Positions 1-9,257 of a DNA stretch of 64,000 nucleotides are shown here, piece after piece. Location of the stretch: NCBI RefSeq assembly GCF_000428125.1, contig NZ_ATZI01000006.1, forward strand, positions 1 through 64,000. Direction: 5' to 3'. Below the pieces are notes generated by a model, which did no database searches, was not told the DNA's origin, and saw nothing but the letters and a program-made list of their open reading frames with translations. Position numbers and translations under genes: made by a program. This DNA is from Bacteroides graminisolvens DSM 19988 = JCM 15093 (lineage in GTDB: Bacteria > Bacteroidota > Bacteroidia > Bacteroidales > Bacteroidaceae). How positions within the stretch are numbered: position 1 is the first letter of the stretch; each line of letters begins with the position of its first letter.

Positions 1-173
1 TAAGTCAGAGAACTTCGGGACGACTCCTCTGCGAGGTATATTCCCTTTTTCGTTTACTAAATCAGCAGAAAACATCTTGCATATATCAAGAAATTTAGCG
101 AATATTGCATATAAGTTGTGCATAATTGAGCTGTATATTAATAGTTTGATCACCATTAAAATACTAATAATCA

Positions 174-614
174 ATGATATGCACAACTTATTTCCTGACA
201 TTTTTTAGTGAATTAATTCCGCCAACGGGTATATCTTTGTTTCTATGTATGATCAGCTTGTTCTTGCTGGTTATTTCTTCTTTACCTCACCACCACCATG
301 ATGAAGGCGGTATTTGCTTTAAGAAAGATCTGGCCGAACATCCTATTCATCATCATGCTGATGATACGTGTTGCAATGATCAGTGCATCGCACAAATACA
401 ACCTCTTCACCCTTCAGGCGCTGAAAAGATTGTCTCGCCAGATTATTTTCTCATCCTTACACTCTTTACCGTGCCACTTATTGAGTGGCTGCTACAACCA
501 CAACAAAGGGTACTCAAAAACCAAGCATATCATTACCTAGAGAGGCTTCACAGCTCTCCGGTCACTTCGCATAACCAACTTCGCGCCCCTCCTGTGCTTT
601 CTGCAATTCTGTAA
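174..614 (+). CDS. Small His/Cys-rich membrane protein at head of metal-efflux operon (DUF6769-like)
   Basis: A 146-aa protein with two hydrophobic segments (about residues 18-37 and 89-107). The segment between them is rich in metal ligands: HHHHDE at residues 39-44, HHHADDTCC at about 59-67, and another Cys. This suggests an extracytoplasmic metal-binding loop. It sits 89 bp ahead of a CusB-type adaptor in the same direction, which supports a role in sensing or handling the exported metal. The resemblance to the DUF6769 family is from memory. The function is not known to me. The 173 bases before it hold no gene that I can see. Confidence 0.7.
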   Translation: MICTTYFLTFFSELIPPTGISLFLCMISLFLLVISSLPHHHHDEGGICFKKDLAEHPIHHHADDTCCNDQCIAQIQPLHPSGAEKIVSPDYFLILTLFTVPLIEWLLQPQQRVLKNQAYHYLERLHSSPVTSHNQLRAPPVLSAIL

Positions 615-703
615 AATACAGATTTTCTTATCAGTTAGCTGGGGTATTTCAGATCGAAATACTCGTTTATACGTATACTATTAATATTATAGATAAATAA
701 ACG

Positions 704-1855
704 ATGAATAAAGTTATATATACAGGCGGCTTATTGCTGTGCCTGCTGGCATTGGGCGGATGCCGTTCAAATAGCGAAAGCGATCACCGTCACGAGCACG
801 AAACAGAAGGTGAGCATGAACATGAAGGTCATGGCGAAGAGATTATTTTCCACAAAGAAAAAGCAGAAGCAGCCGGGATTGAGGTCAGCACCGTAAAAAG
901 CGGAACATTCTATCAGGTTCTTCAAACGAGTGGTGAAATTATGGCTGCTCAGGGGGACGAAAAAACGTTAGTAGCATCAGTGTCAGGCATTGTCTCTTTT
1001 CAAACAAAGATAGTGGAAGGTATGAAAGTAGGTGCAGGTAGTATGCTGTTGAGACTTTCATCAAACAACATTGCCGATGGTGATCCGGTGCAGAAGGCCA
1101 AAGTTGCTTACGAAACATCGCAAAAGGAGTTTAACCGGATGCAGGTGCTGGTAAAAAGCAAAATTGTATCCGAAAAGGAGTTTAACACCGCTCGTCAGAA
1201 CTATGAAACAGCTAAGATCAGTTACGAATCTCTGGCTTCCGGGCACTCCAGGTACGGACAAGCCATTCAGGCACCCATAAGTGGTTATATTAAAAACATT
1301 TTAGTGAAAGAGGGTGATTACGTATCAACCGGACAGCCACTCATGCAAATCAGTCAGAACCGTCGACTCTTCCTCAAAGCTGAGATCTCAGAAAAGGATT
1401 ATGCACATCTGCCTCATATTACCACAGCCCGTTTCAAAACAGCCTACAGCCCAAAGATTTACTCCCTGAATGAGTTGAACGGCAAACTGCTTTCATTCGG
1501 CAAGAGCACTAACGGTAGTTCTTATTTTATACCGGTAACATTTGAATTTGACAACAGAGGCGATGTGGTTCCTGGCAGTTACGTGGAAGTTTATCTGCAA
1601 TCGTCTCCGATAGAAAATACAATTGCCATTCCTCGAAGTGCGTTGACAGAAGAACAGGGTATTTACTACGTTTACCTGCAACTCGACGAAGAAGGATACG
1701 CCAAACAGGAAGTGACGCTGGGAACCGATAACGGCGAATTTGTTCAAATAACGAGCGGACTTAAAAATGGCGACCGTCTGGTTACCAAAGGTGCCATGCA
1801 CATTAAACTAGCCTCCGCAAGTAATGCGATCCCTGCTCATTCACACGAACATTAA
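704..1855 (+). CDS. RND efflux periplasmic adaptor subunit (CusB/HlyD family), lipoprotein
   Basis: Membrane-fusion protein linking an inner-membrane RND pump to an outer-membrane channel. It begins with a lipoprotein signal whose lipobox is LGGC (Cys20), followed by a His/Glu-rich stretch (about residues 28-45) likely to bind divalent or monovalent metal. Then come the usual barrel-sandwich/lipoyl-like and coiled-coil segments (VKAKVAYETSQKEF region about 125-180) and a C-terminal beta domain ending in a His-rich tail (HSHEH). The length, 383 aa, is normal for the family. It is 12 bp upstream of the pump gene, so the two are co-transcribed. Substrate (Cu, Ag, Zn, Co or Cd) cannot be fixed from sequence. 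Confidence 0.93.
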   Translation: MNKVIYTGGLLLCLLALGGCRSNSESDHRHEHETEGEHEHEGHGEEIIFHKEKAEAAGIEVSTVKSGTFYQVLQTSGEIMAAQGDEKTLVASVSGIVSFQTKIVEGMKVGAGSMLLRLSSNNIADGDPVQKAKVAYETSQKEFNRMQVLVKSKIVSEKEFNTARQNYETAKISYESLASGHSRYGQAIQAPISGYIKNILVKEGDYVSTGQPLMQISQNRRLFLKAEISEKDYAHLPHITTARFKTAYSPKIYSLNELNGKLLSFGKSTNGSSYFIPVTFEFDNRGDVVPGSYVEVYLQSSPIENTIAIPRSALTEEQGIYYVYLQLDEEGYAKQEVTLGTDNGEFVQITSGLKNGDRLVTKGAMHIKLASASNAIPAHSHEH

Positions 1856-1867
1856 GAGAGAACGGTC

Positions 1868-4800
1868 ATGCTAAATAAAATTATTCATTACGCATTGCAC
1901 AACAGGTTAGTTGTGCTTGCCGCCTCGTTTATTTTACTGATAGCGGGGCTATGCACGGCTGTTCATACAGAAGTTGATGTCTTTCCCGATTTAAATGCGC
2001 CCACGGTGGTAATTATGACCGAAGCAAGTGGTATGGCGGCCGAAGAAGTTGAACAACTGGTTACTTTTCCCATTGAAACGGCCGTGAATGGTTCAATCGG
2101 CGTAAGAAGAGTACGTTCTTCCTCTACCAATGGTTTCTCGGTAGTCTGGGTGGAATTCAACTGGAACACTGATATTTACCTCGACAGGCAAATTGTATCC
2201 GAAAAACTAGCTGAGGTCAGCGAATCATTACCTCCTACCGTGGGTAGGCCTACGCTGGGGCCACAATCGTCTATTTTGGGTGAAATGCTTATTGTAGGAC
2301 TTACGGCCGACTCAACTTCCTTGCTTGATTTGCGCACAATAGCCGACTGGAGTATAAGGCCGCGTCTTCTTTCGACCGGTGGTGTAGCTCAGGTTTCTGT
2401 TTTAGGTGGTGACATCAAAGAGTTTCAGATTCAACTAGATCCGGGATTAATGAAACACTACGGTGTTAGTGTTGATGAAGTGGTTGCAGCTACCAAGGAT
2501 ATGAACCTAAATGCGAATGGCGGTGTGGTATACGAATATGGCAATGAATACATTGTACGGGGTGTATTGTCAACCAACAACGTAGAGCGTTTAAAGAAAG
2601 CTCTGATTCGAAAAACCAACGAAAGACCAATATACTTAGGCGATGTGGCCGAAATTAAAATAAACGGCAAAGCACCCAAGCTGGGTTGTGCGTCTTTACG
2701 TGGTCACGAAGCTGTGTTATTAACCGTAACCAAACAGCCTAACACAAGTACGATTGAACTAACCGAAAAGTTAGAAGAAGCCTTGAATGATATACAAAAA
2801 AACCTGCCACGTGATGTTAAAGTATCTACTGATATATTCAGACAAAGTCAATTCATAGAATCATCTATCCACAATGTACAACGTTCATTGTTGGAAGGCG
2901 GTATTTTTGTAGTTATTGTTCTGTTCTTGTTTCTAGCCAATGTGCGAACGACACTTATCTCTTTAGTAACCCTTCCTCTGTCATTGCTTGTATCCATATT
3001 GGTACTACATTATATGGGAATGAGTATTAATACCATGAGTTTGGGAGGAATGGCCATCGCTATTGGTTCGTTAGTCGACGACGCCATTGTCGATGTGGAA
3101 AATGTATTTAAAAGGCTACGCGAAAATAAATTAAAGCCTGTAGCCGAACAAGATTCCGTTATTAAGATAGTTTTTGAGGCATCCAAAGAAGTACGAATGC
3201 CCATTTTGAACTCAACGCTAATTATTGTTGTGAGCTTTGTGCCTCTTTTTTTTCTAACAGGGATGGAAGGGCGTATGTTGGTTCCGCTAGGCGTTTCCTT
3301 CATCGTATCTTTATTTGCATCGACCATAGTGGCGCTCACTCTCACCCCCGTGTTATGTAGTTACTTGTTGGGCCGAGAAAAAGGAGACAAACTACCTAAA
3401 GAAGCTTTCGTTGCTTTATGGATGCAGAAAATTTACCGTAGAAGTTTGATGTGGGCATTAGCCAATAAACGCATCGTGCTGGCAGGTACGGCTGTTTTAT
3501 TTATTGCAGCGCTAGTGACATTCCTGAATCTGGGAAGAAGTTTCCTCCCCTCTTTTAACGAAGGCTCATTTACTATCAACGTGAGCTCACTGCCGGGAAT
3601 TTCGCTCGAAGAAAGCAATCGTTTAGGATTACAGGCCGAACAAGCCTTGCTCTCTATTCCGGAAATACAAACTGTGGCACGTAAAACCGGTAGAGCAGAA
3701 CTTGACGAACATGCATTGGGAGTCAATGTATCCGAAATCGAAGCCCCTTTTATTCTGAAAGACAGGTCGCGTAACGAACTGATTGCCGATGTACGCAAGA
3801 AACTATCAATTATTTCAGGAGCAAATATCGAAATAGGCCAGCCCATCAGTCATCGTATTGACGCTATGTTATCGGGAACCAGGGCAAATATCGCCATTAA
3901 ACTTTTTGGTGATGATTTGAATAAGATGTTTGTTATGGGAAATCGCATCAAACAAGCTATTGCGCAGATAGAGGGAATAGCTGACTTGAATGTAGAACAA
4001 CAGATAGAACGCCCACAATTAACCATTGTGCCTCGTAGAGAGATATTGGCCAAATATGGTATCACTCTACCTGAGTTCTCAGAATACATCCGGATTGCAT
4101 TGGCCGGAGAAACCGTTTCTCAGGTATACGAGGGGGGAAAAGCGTTCGACTTAACGGTGAAAGTGAAAGAGAATAGCAAGGATGAAATGGCCAAAATAGC
4201 AGCTTTGACTATTGATACATCCGACGGCAAAAAGGTTCCTCTTAGTTATGTGGCCGACATTTCTTCCACCGCCGGTCCCAACACCATTAACCGGGAAAAT
4301 GTAAAGAGAAAAATTGTTATTTCAGCCAACGTGGAAAACAGAGATCTTCGTAGTGTGGTAAACGATATACAGAAGCAGATTGACGAAACCATTACCCTAC
4401 CCGAGGGTTATCACATTGAGTACGGTGGCCAATTTGAAAGCGAAGAGGCGGCTAGTAGAACGCTGGCATTAACCTCCTTCTTGTCCGTTATCGTCATCTT
4501 TTTACTACTCTATCATCAATTCAAAAGTAGCACTCAGGCGGGAGTCATCCTGCTTAACCTGCCGCTTGCATTGATTGGTGGGGTATTTATGCTGGCCGTA
4601 ACAGCCGGTGAACTAAGTATTCCGGCTATCATCGGTTTTATATCACTATTCGGAATTGCAACGAGAAACGGTATGTTGTTGGTGAGTCATTACCAGCATC
4701 TTCAAGACGTAGAAGGCTATTCTTTGCAGGAAAGTATCATTAAAGGTTCGCTCGACCGACTTAATCCGATATTGATGACGGCACTTTCATCGGCCTTAGC

Positions 4801-4963
4801 ACTCATCCCGTTAGCCATTAATGGTGATCTGGCAGGCAACGAGATACAGAGTCCCATGGCAAAAGTTATTTTAGGAGGGTTGCTGACATCCACTTTCCTC
4901 AACGGATTCATTGTGCCCATTGTATACCGGTTCACCGCAGCTAAAAAGAAATCTAATCATTAA
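1868..4963 (+). CDS. Heavy-metal efflux RND transporter, inner-membrane pump (CusA/CzcA family)
   Basis: Proton-driven inner-membrane metal exporter of 1031 aa, the standard HME-RND length. Visible hallmarks are the N-terminal membrane anchor, the porter-domain opening with VDVFPDLNAPTV, the transmembrane proton-relay motif GSLVDDAIVDVENVFKRL near residue 400, a second set of TM helices from about 860, and the FGIATRNGMLL segment near 930. It forms a tripartite complex with the adaptor upstream and the TolC-type channel 12 bp downstream. The gene is complete with no frameshift. Metal specificity is undecided between monovalent (CusA) and divalent (CzcA) types. Confidence 0.95.
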   Translation: MLNKIIHYALHNRLVVLAASFILLIAGLCTAVHTEVDVFPDLNAPTVVIMTEASGMAAEEVEQLVTFPIETAVNGSIGVRRVRSSSTNGFSVVWVEFNWNTDIYLDRQIVSEKLAEVSESLPPTVGRPTLGPQSSILGEMLIVGLTADSTSLLDLRTIADWSIRPRLLSTGGVAQVSVLGGDIKEFQIQLDPGLMKHYGVSVDEVVAATKDMNLNANGGVVYEYGNEYIVRGVLSTNNVERLKKALIRKTNERPIYLGDVAEIKINGKAPKLGCASLRGHEAVLLTVTKQPNTSTIELTEKLEEALNDIQKNLPRDVKVSTDIFRQSQFIESSIHNVQRSLLEGGIFVVIVLFLFLANVRTTLISLVTLPLSLLVSILVLHYMGMSINTMSLGGMAIAIGSLVDDAIVDVENVFKRLRENKLKPVAEQDSVIKIVFEASKEVRMPILNSTLIIVVSFVPLFFLTGMEGRMLVPLGVSFIVSLFASTIVALTLTPVLCSYLLGREKGDKLPKEAFVALWMQKIYRRSLMWALANKRIVLAGTAVLFIAALVTFLNLGRSFLPSFNEGSFTINVSSLPGISLEESNRLGLQAEQALLSIPEIQTVARKTGRAELDEHALGVNVSEIEAPFILKDRSRNELIADVRKKLSIISGANIEIGQPISHRIDAMLSGTRANIAIKLFGDDLNKMFVMGNRIKQAIAQIEGIADLNVEQQIERPQLTIVPRREILAKYGITLPEFSEYIRIALAGETVSQVYEGGKAFDLTVKVKENSKDEMAKIAALTIDTSDGKKVPLSYVADISSTAGPNTINRENVKRKIVISANVENRDLRSVVNDIQKQIDETITLPEGYHIEYGGQFESEEAASRTLALTSFLSVIVIFLLLYHQFKSSTQAGVILLNLPLALIGGVFMLAVTAGELSIPAIIGFISLFGIATRNGMLLVSHYQHLQDVEGYSLQESIIKGSLDRLNPILMTALSSALALIPLAINGDLAGNEIQSPMAKVILGGLLTSTFLNGFIVPIVYRFTAAKKKSNH

Positions 4964-4975
4964 TACGTATTAAAG

Positions 4976-6175
4976 ATGAGAAAAATAAAAATAGTCCTCT
5001 ACCTCGTTATTTGTTTCGGTAATATTTCAGCCAGCGGACAAATAACTCATGAGACGGGTTCCATAAACGAATTACTTCGTAGCGTGGAAACTCACAATAC
5101 TGAACTGAAGGCCTTTTCTCAACGCATGCAGGCCCAGAAAACGGAAAACAAACTGAGTAATAACCTGCCAGATCCTACTGTGAGCTATTCACATCTGTGG
5201 GGAGCTGATAACAGTAGTGAAACAATTGGTGAATTGATTGTGTCGCAAAGTATGGACTTTCCTACATTGTACCATACTCGGCGGCAACTTAACAGGCAGA
5301 AAAATGTAATGGCCGATCACGAATATCAATTAAAAAGAAGAGCGATTCTGCTCAAGGCACAAGAAATCGGCTTTGACATTATTCTGCTCCGCAAGGAACA
5401 ACTTCTATTAAAGGAACGCTATCAAAATGCTTCTGAACTAGCTATTTTGTATCAACAGCGGATTGAAAGTGGCGATGCCAATGTCATTGAACTTAATAAA
5501 GTTAAACTGGAATTGCTCAATGCTAAAACTGAAGCTAGTATAAACGAAACGAATCTTAAGAAGAAAGAAGAGGAACTGATTATATTAAATGGAAGCATTC
5601 CCTTTCAGACAGAGCAGCTAACTTACCCAGCGATTGTTTTGCCTACTGATTATGCCGAAATAAAAGATGATGTGTTGAACGGAGAATTGGCACTGGCAGC
5701 TTTAGAACAGGAAAGCCGGGTTGGGCACAACTTGCTGAAAGTAGCCCAAGAAAGCTGGTTGCCTAAATTGGAAATAGGATACCGCAGAAATACAGAATCG
5801 GGCGCCCCGTTTAACGGGTTCGTAGTAGGATTCAGCGTTCCATTGTTTGAAAACAAAGGCAAAGTAAAAATGGCCCGGCAGCAATTGCTCAGCACTGAGT
5901 TGAGTAAAGAGCAGGTTAAAAGCGAAACTTCCTACAACGCATTGCAGAACTTTCGCGAAGCACAAAAAACAAAACTACTCATGGATGAATATGCTTCGCT
6001 ATTCAAGGAACACTCCGACTTACTTATTCTAAAGGAAGCATTAAAAAGTGGTCAGATATCATTGATAGAATATTTTTCCGAAGCAGCAATTATCTATCAA
6101 AGTCAACTCAACTATCTCCAGCTAGAGAACAAATATCATAAAACAGTAGCCAGCTTGTTTAAAAACAAATTATAG
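4976..6175 (+). CDS. TolC-family outer membrane channel of metal efflux system (CusC/CzcC type)
   Basis: A 399-aa outer-membrane efflux protein with an N-terminal signal peptide (cleavage probably after the Ser-Gly region near residue 21). Long helical repeats typical of TolC follow, with NNLPDPTVSY and the FSVPLFENKGK beta-strand motif. It completes the adaptor-pump-channel operon. Its last six bases overlap the end of the convergent methyltransferase gene (6170-6175), so no terminator space exists between the two. Start ATG is 12 bp after the pump stop. Confidence 0.92.
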   Translation: MRKIKIVLYLVICFGNISASGQITHETGSINELLRSVETHNTELKAFSQRMQAQKTENKLSNNLPDPTVSYSHLWGADNSSETIGELIVSQSMDFPTLYHTRRQLNRQKNVMADHEYQLKRRAILLKAQEIGFDIILLRKEQLLLKERYQNASELAILYQQRIESGDANVIELNKVKLELLNAKTEASINETNLKKKEEELIILNGSIPFQTEQLTYPAIVLPTDYAEIKDDVLNGELALAALEQESRVGHNLLKVAQESWLPKLEIGYRRNTESGAPFNGFVVGFSVPLFENKGKVKMARQQLLSTELSKEQVKSETSYNALQNFREAQKTKLLMDEYASLFKEHSDLLILKEALKSGQISLIEYFSEAAIIYQSQLNYLQLENKYHKTVASLFKNKL

Positions 6176-7594
6176 GGTGCGTACTATCTCGGGTAAATAA
6201 CCGCTTCTTATCCTCCATTCTTGGGGATACAAATTATTAGCTCTGTTCCCGATATTTTTCACAAATCCTAATGGCAATTGTTTGTAAGTGAGCAATACAT
6301 ATCCGCGAGGGGCTGTTACATCTAATGTGACAGCCTCTTTCCTCAGGTAGGCAATGGCCTGTTCATAAGCGACTTCTACCCGAGGAAAAATGTCGGAACG
6401 AAGAACGGAGCTCATGGCTAGAGAGTGATCGGGAATCAGGTCCTTGCCTTTCACTTCTCCGATAACAACACCTGCAAAAATAACATGCAGATATTTCTGG
6501 ATGAGCTGTAACTCATTTTGGTACTGCATTGGAAAAGCATATATCGCTGAGGGATTAAGAGACAACAATTGGTATTCCTCATTCTTATCAACCCATGTTT
6601 TGGCCTTTTCAAAAAACTCCTTCAAAGGTGCAACTCCTCCTTTGTTTTTGCTTTTACCGGACTTGGGTCCACCAGCAGAGAGAGTCCGCTGGTTTTCTTC
6701 TTTTCCGTATGGTTTACGTAAAACAGCTAAAAAGAATCCTTCTCCTTTGGTTATATGGGGCATAAAACGGTAAACTGGTAATCTCGCATCGATAAGACAT
6801 CCTTTAATACCCCATTCTTCATGGGTATCAACAGGCAATACCTCCGCGCCCAATTCATGTTGCATCCACAAAAGATTTTCTTCATCTTCGTGTGTATTAT
6901 AAGTGCAGGTACTGTAAATAAGTAGTCCACCCGGCTTAAGTGAAGGCCAGATATCAGCAAGTATCCGTCGTTGTCTTTTCCAGCACACATCCACGTTTTC
7001 TTGGCTCCATTCGGTTACGGCCGTTGCATCTTTACGGAACATACCTTCACCCGAACAAGGTACATCAGTGAGAATCACATCAAAGAAATGCTCCAAACAA
7101 GTGAAATCAGCCGGATCATTATTAGTTACCACCACACACGGGTTGCCCCACTTTATGATATTCTCAGCTAATATATTTGAGCGTGAACGAATCACTTCAT
7201 TGGCAACAAGCAAACTACCTTCGGGTAAAACTCCCAAGCAATGCGTTGATTTTCCTCCGGGTGCTGCACATAGATCCAGCATCACAGACGGAACATTTAC
7301 ATATTGTTTCAGAGCTTGCTCCAAAAACATGGAAGAAGCTTCCTGCACATAGTAGCAACCGGCATGAAACAACGGGTCAAAGGTAAAGGTAAAACGTTCA
7401 TCCAAGTAATAACCGGTAGAACACCATGGAACACTCTCCAGACGAGGGTCATTCCTATACCCTGCCATTGATTTTAAGGGATTGAACCGAATACTAACAG
7501 GGGTTTCCTGTTGCAAGGCTGTGTAAAGTTTATCATACTCCTCTTCGCCCAATAAATGGCGCGTATATGCTATAAAGTCGGCAGGTAAGTTCAT
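6170..7594 (-). CDS. RsmF/NOL1-type rRNA cytosine-C5 methyltransferase
   Basis: SAM-dependent RNA m5C methyltransferase, 474 aa. The SAM-binding motif DLCAAPGGKS is at about residues 107-116. The two conserved cysteines lie in DVPCSGEG (Cys180) and STCTYNTHEDEEN (Cys230), as in the NOL1/NOP2/Sun family. A C-terminal extension of about 180 aa resembles the PUA-like/RsmF C-terminal domain. The likely target is 16S rRNA. It converges with the metal-efflux operon and overlaps its last gene by six bases. A GATATTTG box at about 7614-7621 (minus) could be its promoter. Confidence 0.9.
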   Translation of the reverse strand: MNLPADFIAYTRHLLGEEEYDKLYTALQQETPVSIRFNPLKSMAGYRNDPRLESVPWCSTGYYLDERFTFTFDPLFHAGCYYVQEASSMFLEQALKQYVNVPSVMLDLCAAPGGKSTHCLGVLPEGSLLVANEVIRSRSNILAENIIKWGNPCVVVTNNDPADFTCLEHFFDVILTDVPCSGEGMFRKDATAVTEWSQENVDVCWKRQRRILADIWPSLKPGGLLIYSTCTYNTHEDEENLLWMQHELGAEVLPVDTHEEWGIKGCLIDARLPVYRFMPHITKGEGFFLAVLRKPYGKEENQRTLSAGGPKSGKSKNKGGVAPLKEFFEKAKTWVDKNEEYQLLSLNPSAIYAFPMQYQNELQLIQKYLHVIFAGVVIGEVKGKDLIPDHSLAMSSVLRSDIFPRVEVAYEQAIAYLRKEAVTLDVTAPRGYVLLTYKQLPLGFVKNIGNRANNLYPQEWRIRSGYLPEIVRTL

Positions 7595-7709
7595 TTTGTT
7601 CTTTTAAAGAATGCAAATATCAAAAATATTTCGTCTCTTTGCAACTTTCAGTCGCACATAATCCGTCTAACACACAAAGAAGAAATTTAAATTAAAAAAT
7701 AAGAAGCAT

Positions 7710-8402
7710 ATGAAACGAATCATTTTTGTATTAATGGCCAGTATGGCCTTGTGTTCGCTGACGCTGGCTCAGAACAAAACAATCGCAGCAAAAGACAGCG
7801 TAGAAAAAACCAAAGTCACAGTTACTCAAAATGACAATTCTGCTGATGAAGAAAACTCAGATGCAACTTCCGCAGCTGAGTATACGGACACTCCCGATAC
7901 CTCTTCAAACAATGCAACAATGTCTTTTGATGATGATTTTCCTTTTCAAACAAATGGAAAAGGCTGGGAAGCAGCTTTATTAATACCCATCATTGCTATT
8001 GTAATGGGCATAGGTCTTCCAATGTTTATTGTCTTTATAGCTTTTTACTTCAGGTATAAAAACAAGAAAGCGCAATACAGACTTGTAGAACAGGCTTTAG
8101 CCGCCGGACAGCCTATCCCGGAAAGCATGTTCAAGCAGAATTTGGATAGCGACATTCGGGTAAAGGGAATTAAGAATACCTTTTTAGGACTGGGACTTTT
8201 TATCTTCTTGTGGGCACTAACCGACGAATTCGGACTAGGGTGTATAGGTTTACTAATTATGTTTACCGGGTTGGGACAGTTGGTTATTCACTACACACAA
8301 GAATCGTCATTTAAGGGAAGCACGACTAACAGACCGACAGCTCCCAGACAATGTGACGAGAAAGCGGAAGAAAAAGAAGCCAAGCAGTCAGTTGAAGAAT
8401 GA
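7710..8402 (+). CDS. Membrane protein of ECF sigma operon (DUF6249-like)
   Basis: A 230-aa protein with a signal peptide (cleaved after LTLAQ, about residue 21) and an acidic Ser/Thr/Asp-rich segment. Three hydrophobic helices follow (about residues 92-117, 150-167 and 172-193), then a charged Lys/Glu-rich C-terminus. The domain resembles what is called DUF6249 in Bacteroidetes, a name from memory. Its stop overlaps the start of the sigma-factor gene by four bases, which suggests translational coupling and a role in the same envelope-response circuit. Function unknown. Confidence 0.75.
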   Translation: MKRIIFVLMASMALCSLTLAQNKTIAAKDSVEKTKVTVTQNDNSADEENSDATSAAEYTDTPDTSSNNATMSFDDDFPFQTNGKGWEAALLIPIIAIVMGIGLPMFIVFIAFYFRYKNKKAQYRLVEQALAAGQPIPESMFKQNLDSDIRVKGIKNTFLGLGLFIFLWALTDEFGLGCIGLLIMFTGLGQLVIHYTQESSFKGSTTNRPTAPRQCDEKAEEKEAKQSVEE

Positions 8403-8944
8403 GTCAGCTTAACGACATATCATTAGTAGCGCAGGTCGTGGTGTTTAAAAACACCAAGGCCTTCGACGAGTTGGTTAAAAAGTATCAGTCGCCCATCAGG
8501 CGCTTCTTTTTAAATCTGACGTGTGGTGATAGCGAATTAAGCGATGACTTGGCACAAGACACATTTATAAAGGCATACACAAACATTGCATCTTTCAAAA
8601 ATTTATCGAGTTTCTCAACTTGGCTGTACAGAATTGCATATAATATTTTTTATGACTATATTCGCAGCCGGAAAGAGACTAACGATTTAGATGCCAGGGA
8701 GGTAGATGCTATTAGCAGCGTAGAGCAAGATAATCTGGGCCAGAAGATGGACGTTTATCAGTCGCTTAAAACTCTCAAGGAAATAGAACGGACTTGCATA
8801 ACACTATTTTACATGGAAGATGTAAGCATAGAGAAGATAGCAGGAATCACCGGATGCCCTGTTGGTACGGTAAAGTCACACTTATCAAGGGGAAAAGAAA
8901 AGTTAGCTAATTACTTAAACAAAAACGGTTATGACAGAAATTGA
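8399..8944 (+). CDS. ECF-type RNA polymerase sigma factor
   Basis: A 181-aa sigma-70 family factor. The region-2 segment covers about residues 22-95 (core-binding LAQDTFIKAYTNI and the -10-recognising FSTWLYRIAYNIFYDYIR). Region 4 spans about 120-175, with the helix-turn-helix IEKIAGITGCPVGTVKSHLSRGKEKL. It overlaps the upstream membrane gene by 4 bp and the downstream membrane gene by 14 bp, so the three form a tight operon. In this arrangement the flanking membrane proteins are natural candidates for control of the sigma factor. Target promoters are not evident. Confidence 0.92.
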   Translation: MSQLNDISLVAQVVVFKNTKAFDELVKKYQSPIRRFFLNLTCGDSELSDDLAQDTFIKAYTNIASFKNLSSFSTWLYRIAYNIFYDYIRSRKETNDLDAREVDAISSVEQDNLGQKMDVYQSLKTLKEIERTCITLFYMEDVSIEKIAGITGCPVGTVKSHLSRGKEKLANYLNKNGYDRN

Positions 8945-9257
8945 TGATAAAATGCTAAAACAATTCTTCAATGACAATAAGAATGAGGTTGAAGATAACG
9001 GATTCAGCGAAAGAGTAATGTCACATTTACCGGGAAGAGCCCAACGCTTGGCTAAACTGTGGACATTGATTTCTTTCCTTTTAGCAATTACTTTATTTGT
9101 GATACTTGACGGTTTTCAAATTATTGCAGGTATCTTGAGAAATGTATTTGTTTCTCTTGTACAAAATGGAGCCGAGAATGTAGATCCCAAATCACTTCTC
9201 ATTGCATTAATTGTACTCGTGGTAATAGGTATACGCAAAGCATGTTCCATTGCCTGA
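8931..9257 (+). CDS. Small membrane protein, candidate anti-sigma partner (DUF5056-like)
   Basis: A 108-aa protein with a charged cytosolic N-terminus (about residues 1-38) and two hydrophobic helices (about 45-65 and 88-104). The start overlaps the sigma-factor gene by 14 bases. The N-terminal FFNDNKNEVEDNGFSERVM stretch matches the kind of domain called DUF5056 in Bacteroidetes (from memory). The position after an ECF sigma gene plus a membrane anchor suggests an anti-sigma role, but no zinc-binding HxxxCxxC motif is visible. This role is inference only. Confidence 0.7.
   Translation: MTEIDDKMLKQFFNDNKNEVEDNGFSERVMSHLPGRAQRLAKLWTLISFLLAITLFVILDGFQIIAGILRNVFVSLVQNGAENVDPKSLLIALIVLVVIGIRKACSIA

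Noticed and set aside
1..173. Possible end of an upstream gene at the window start
   Set aside because: Only a leading TAA is visible. With no coding sequence before it there is nothing to support a gene.
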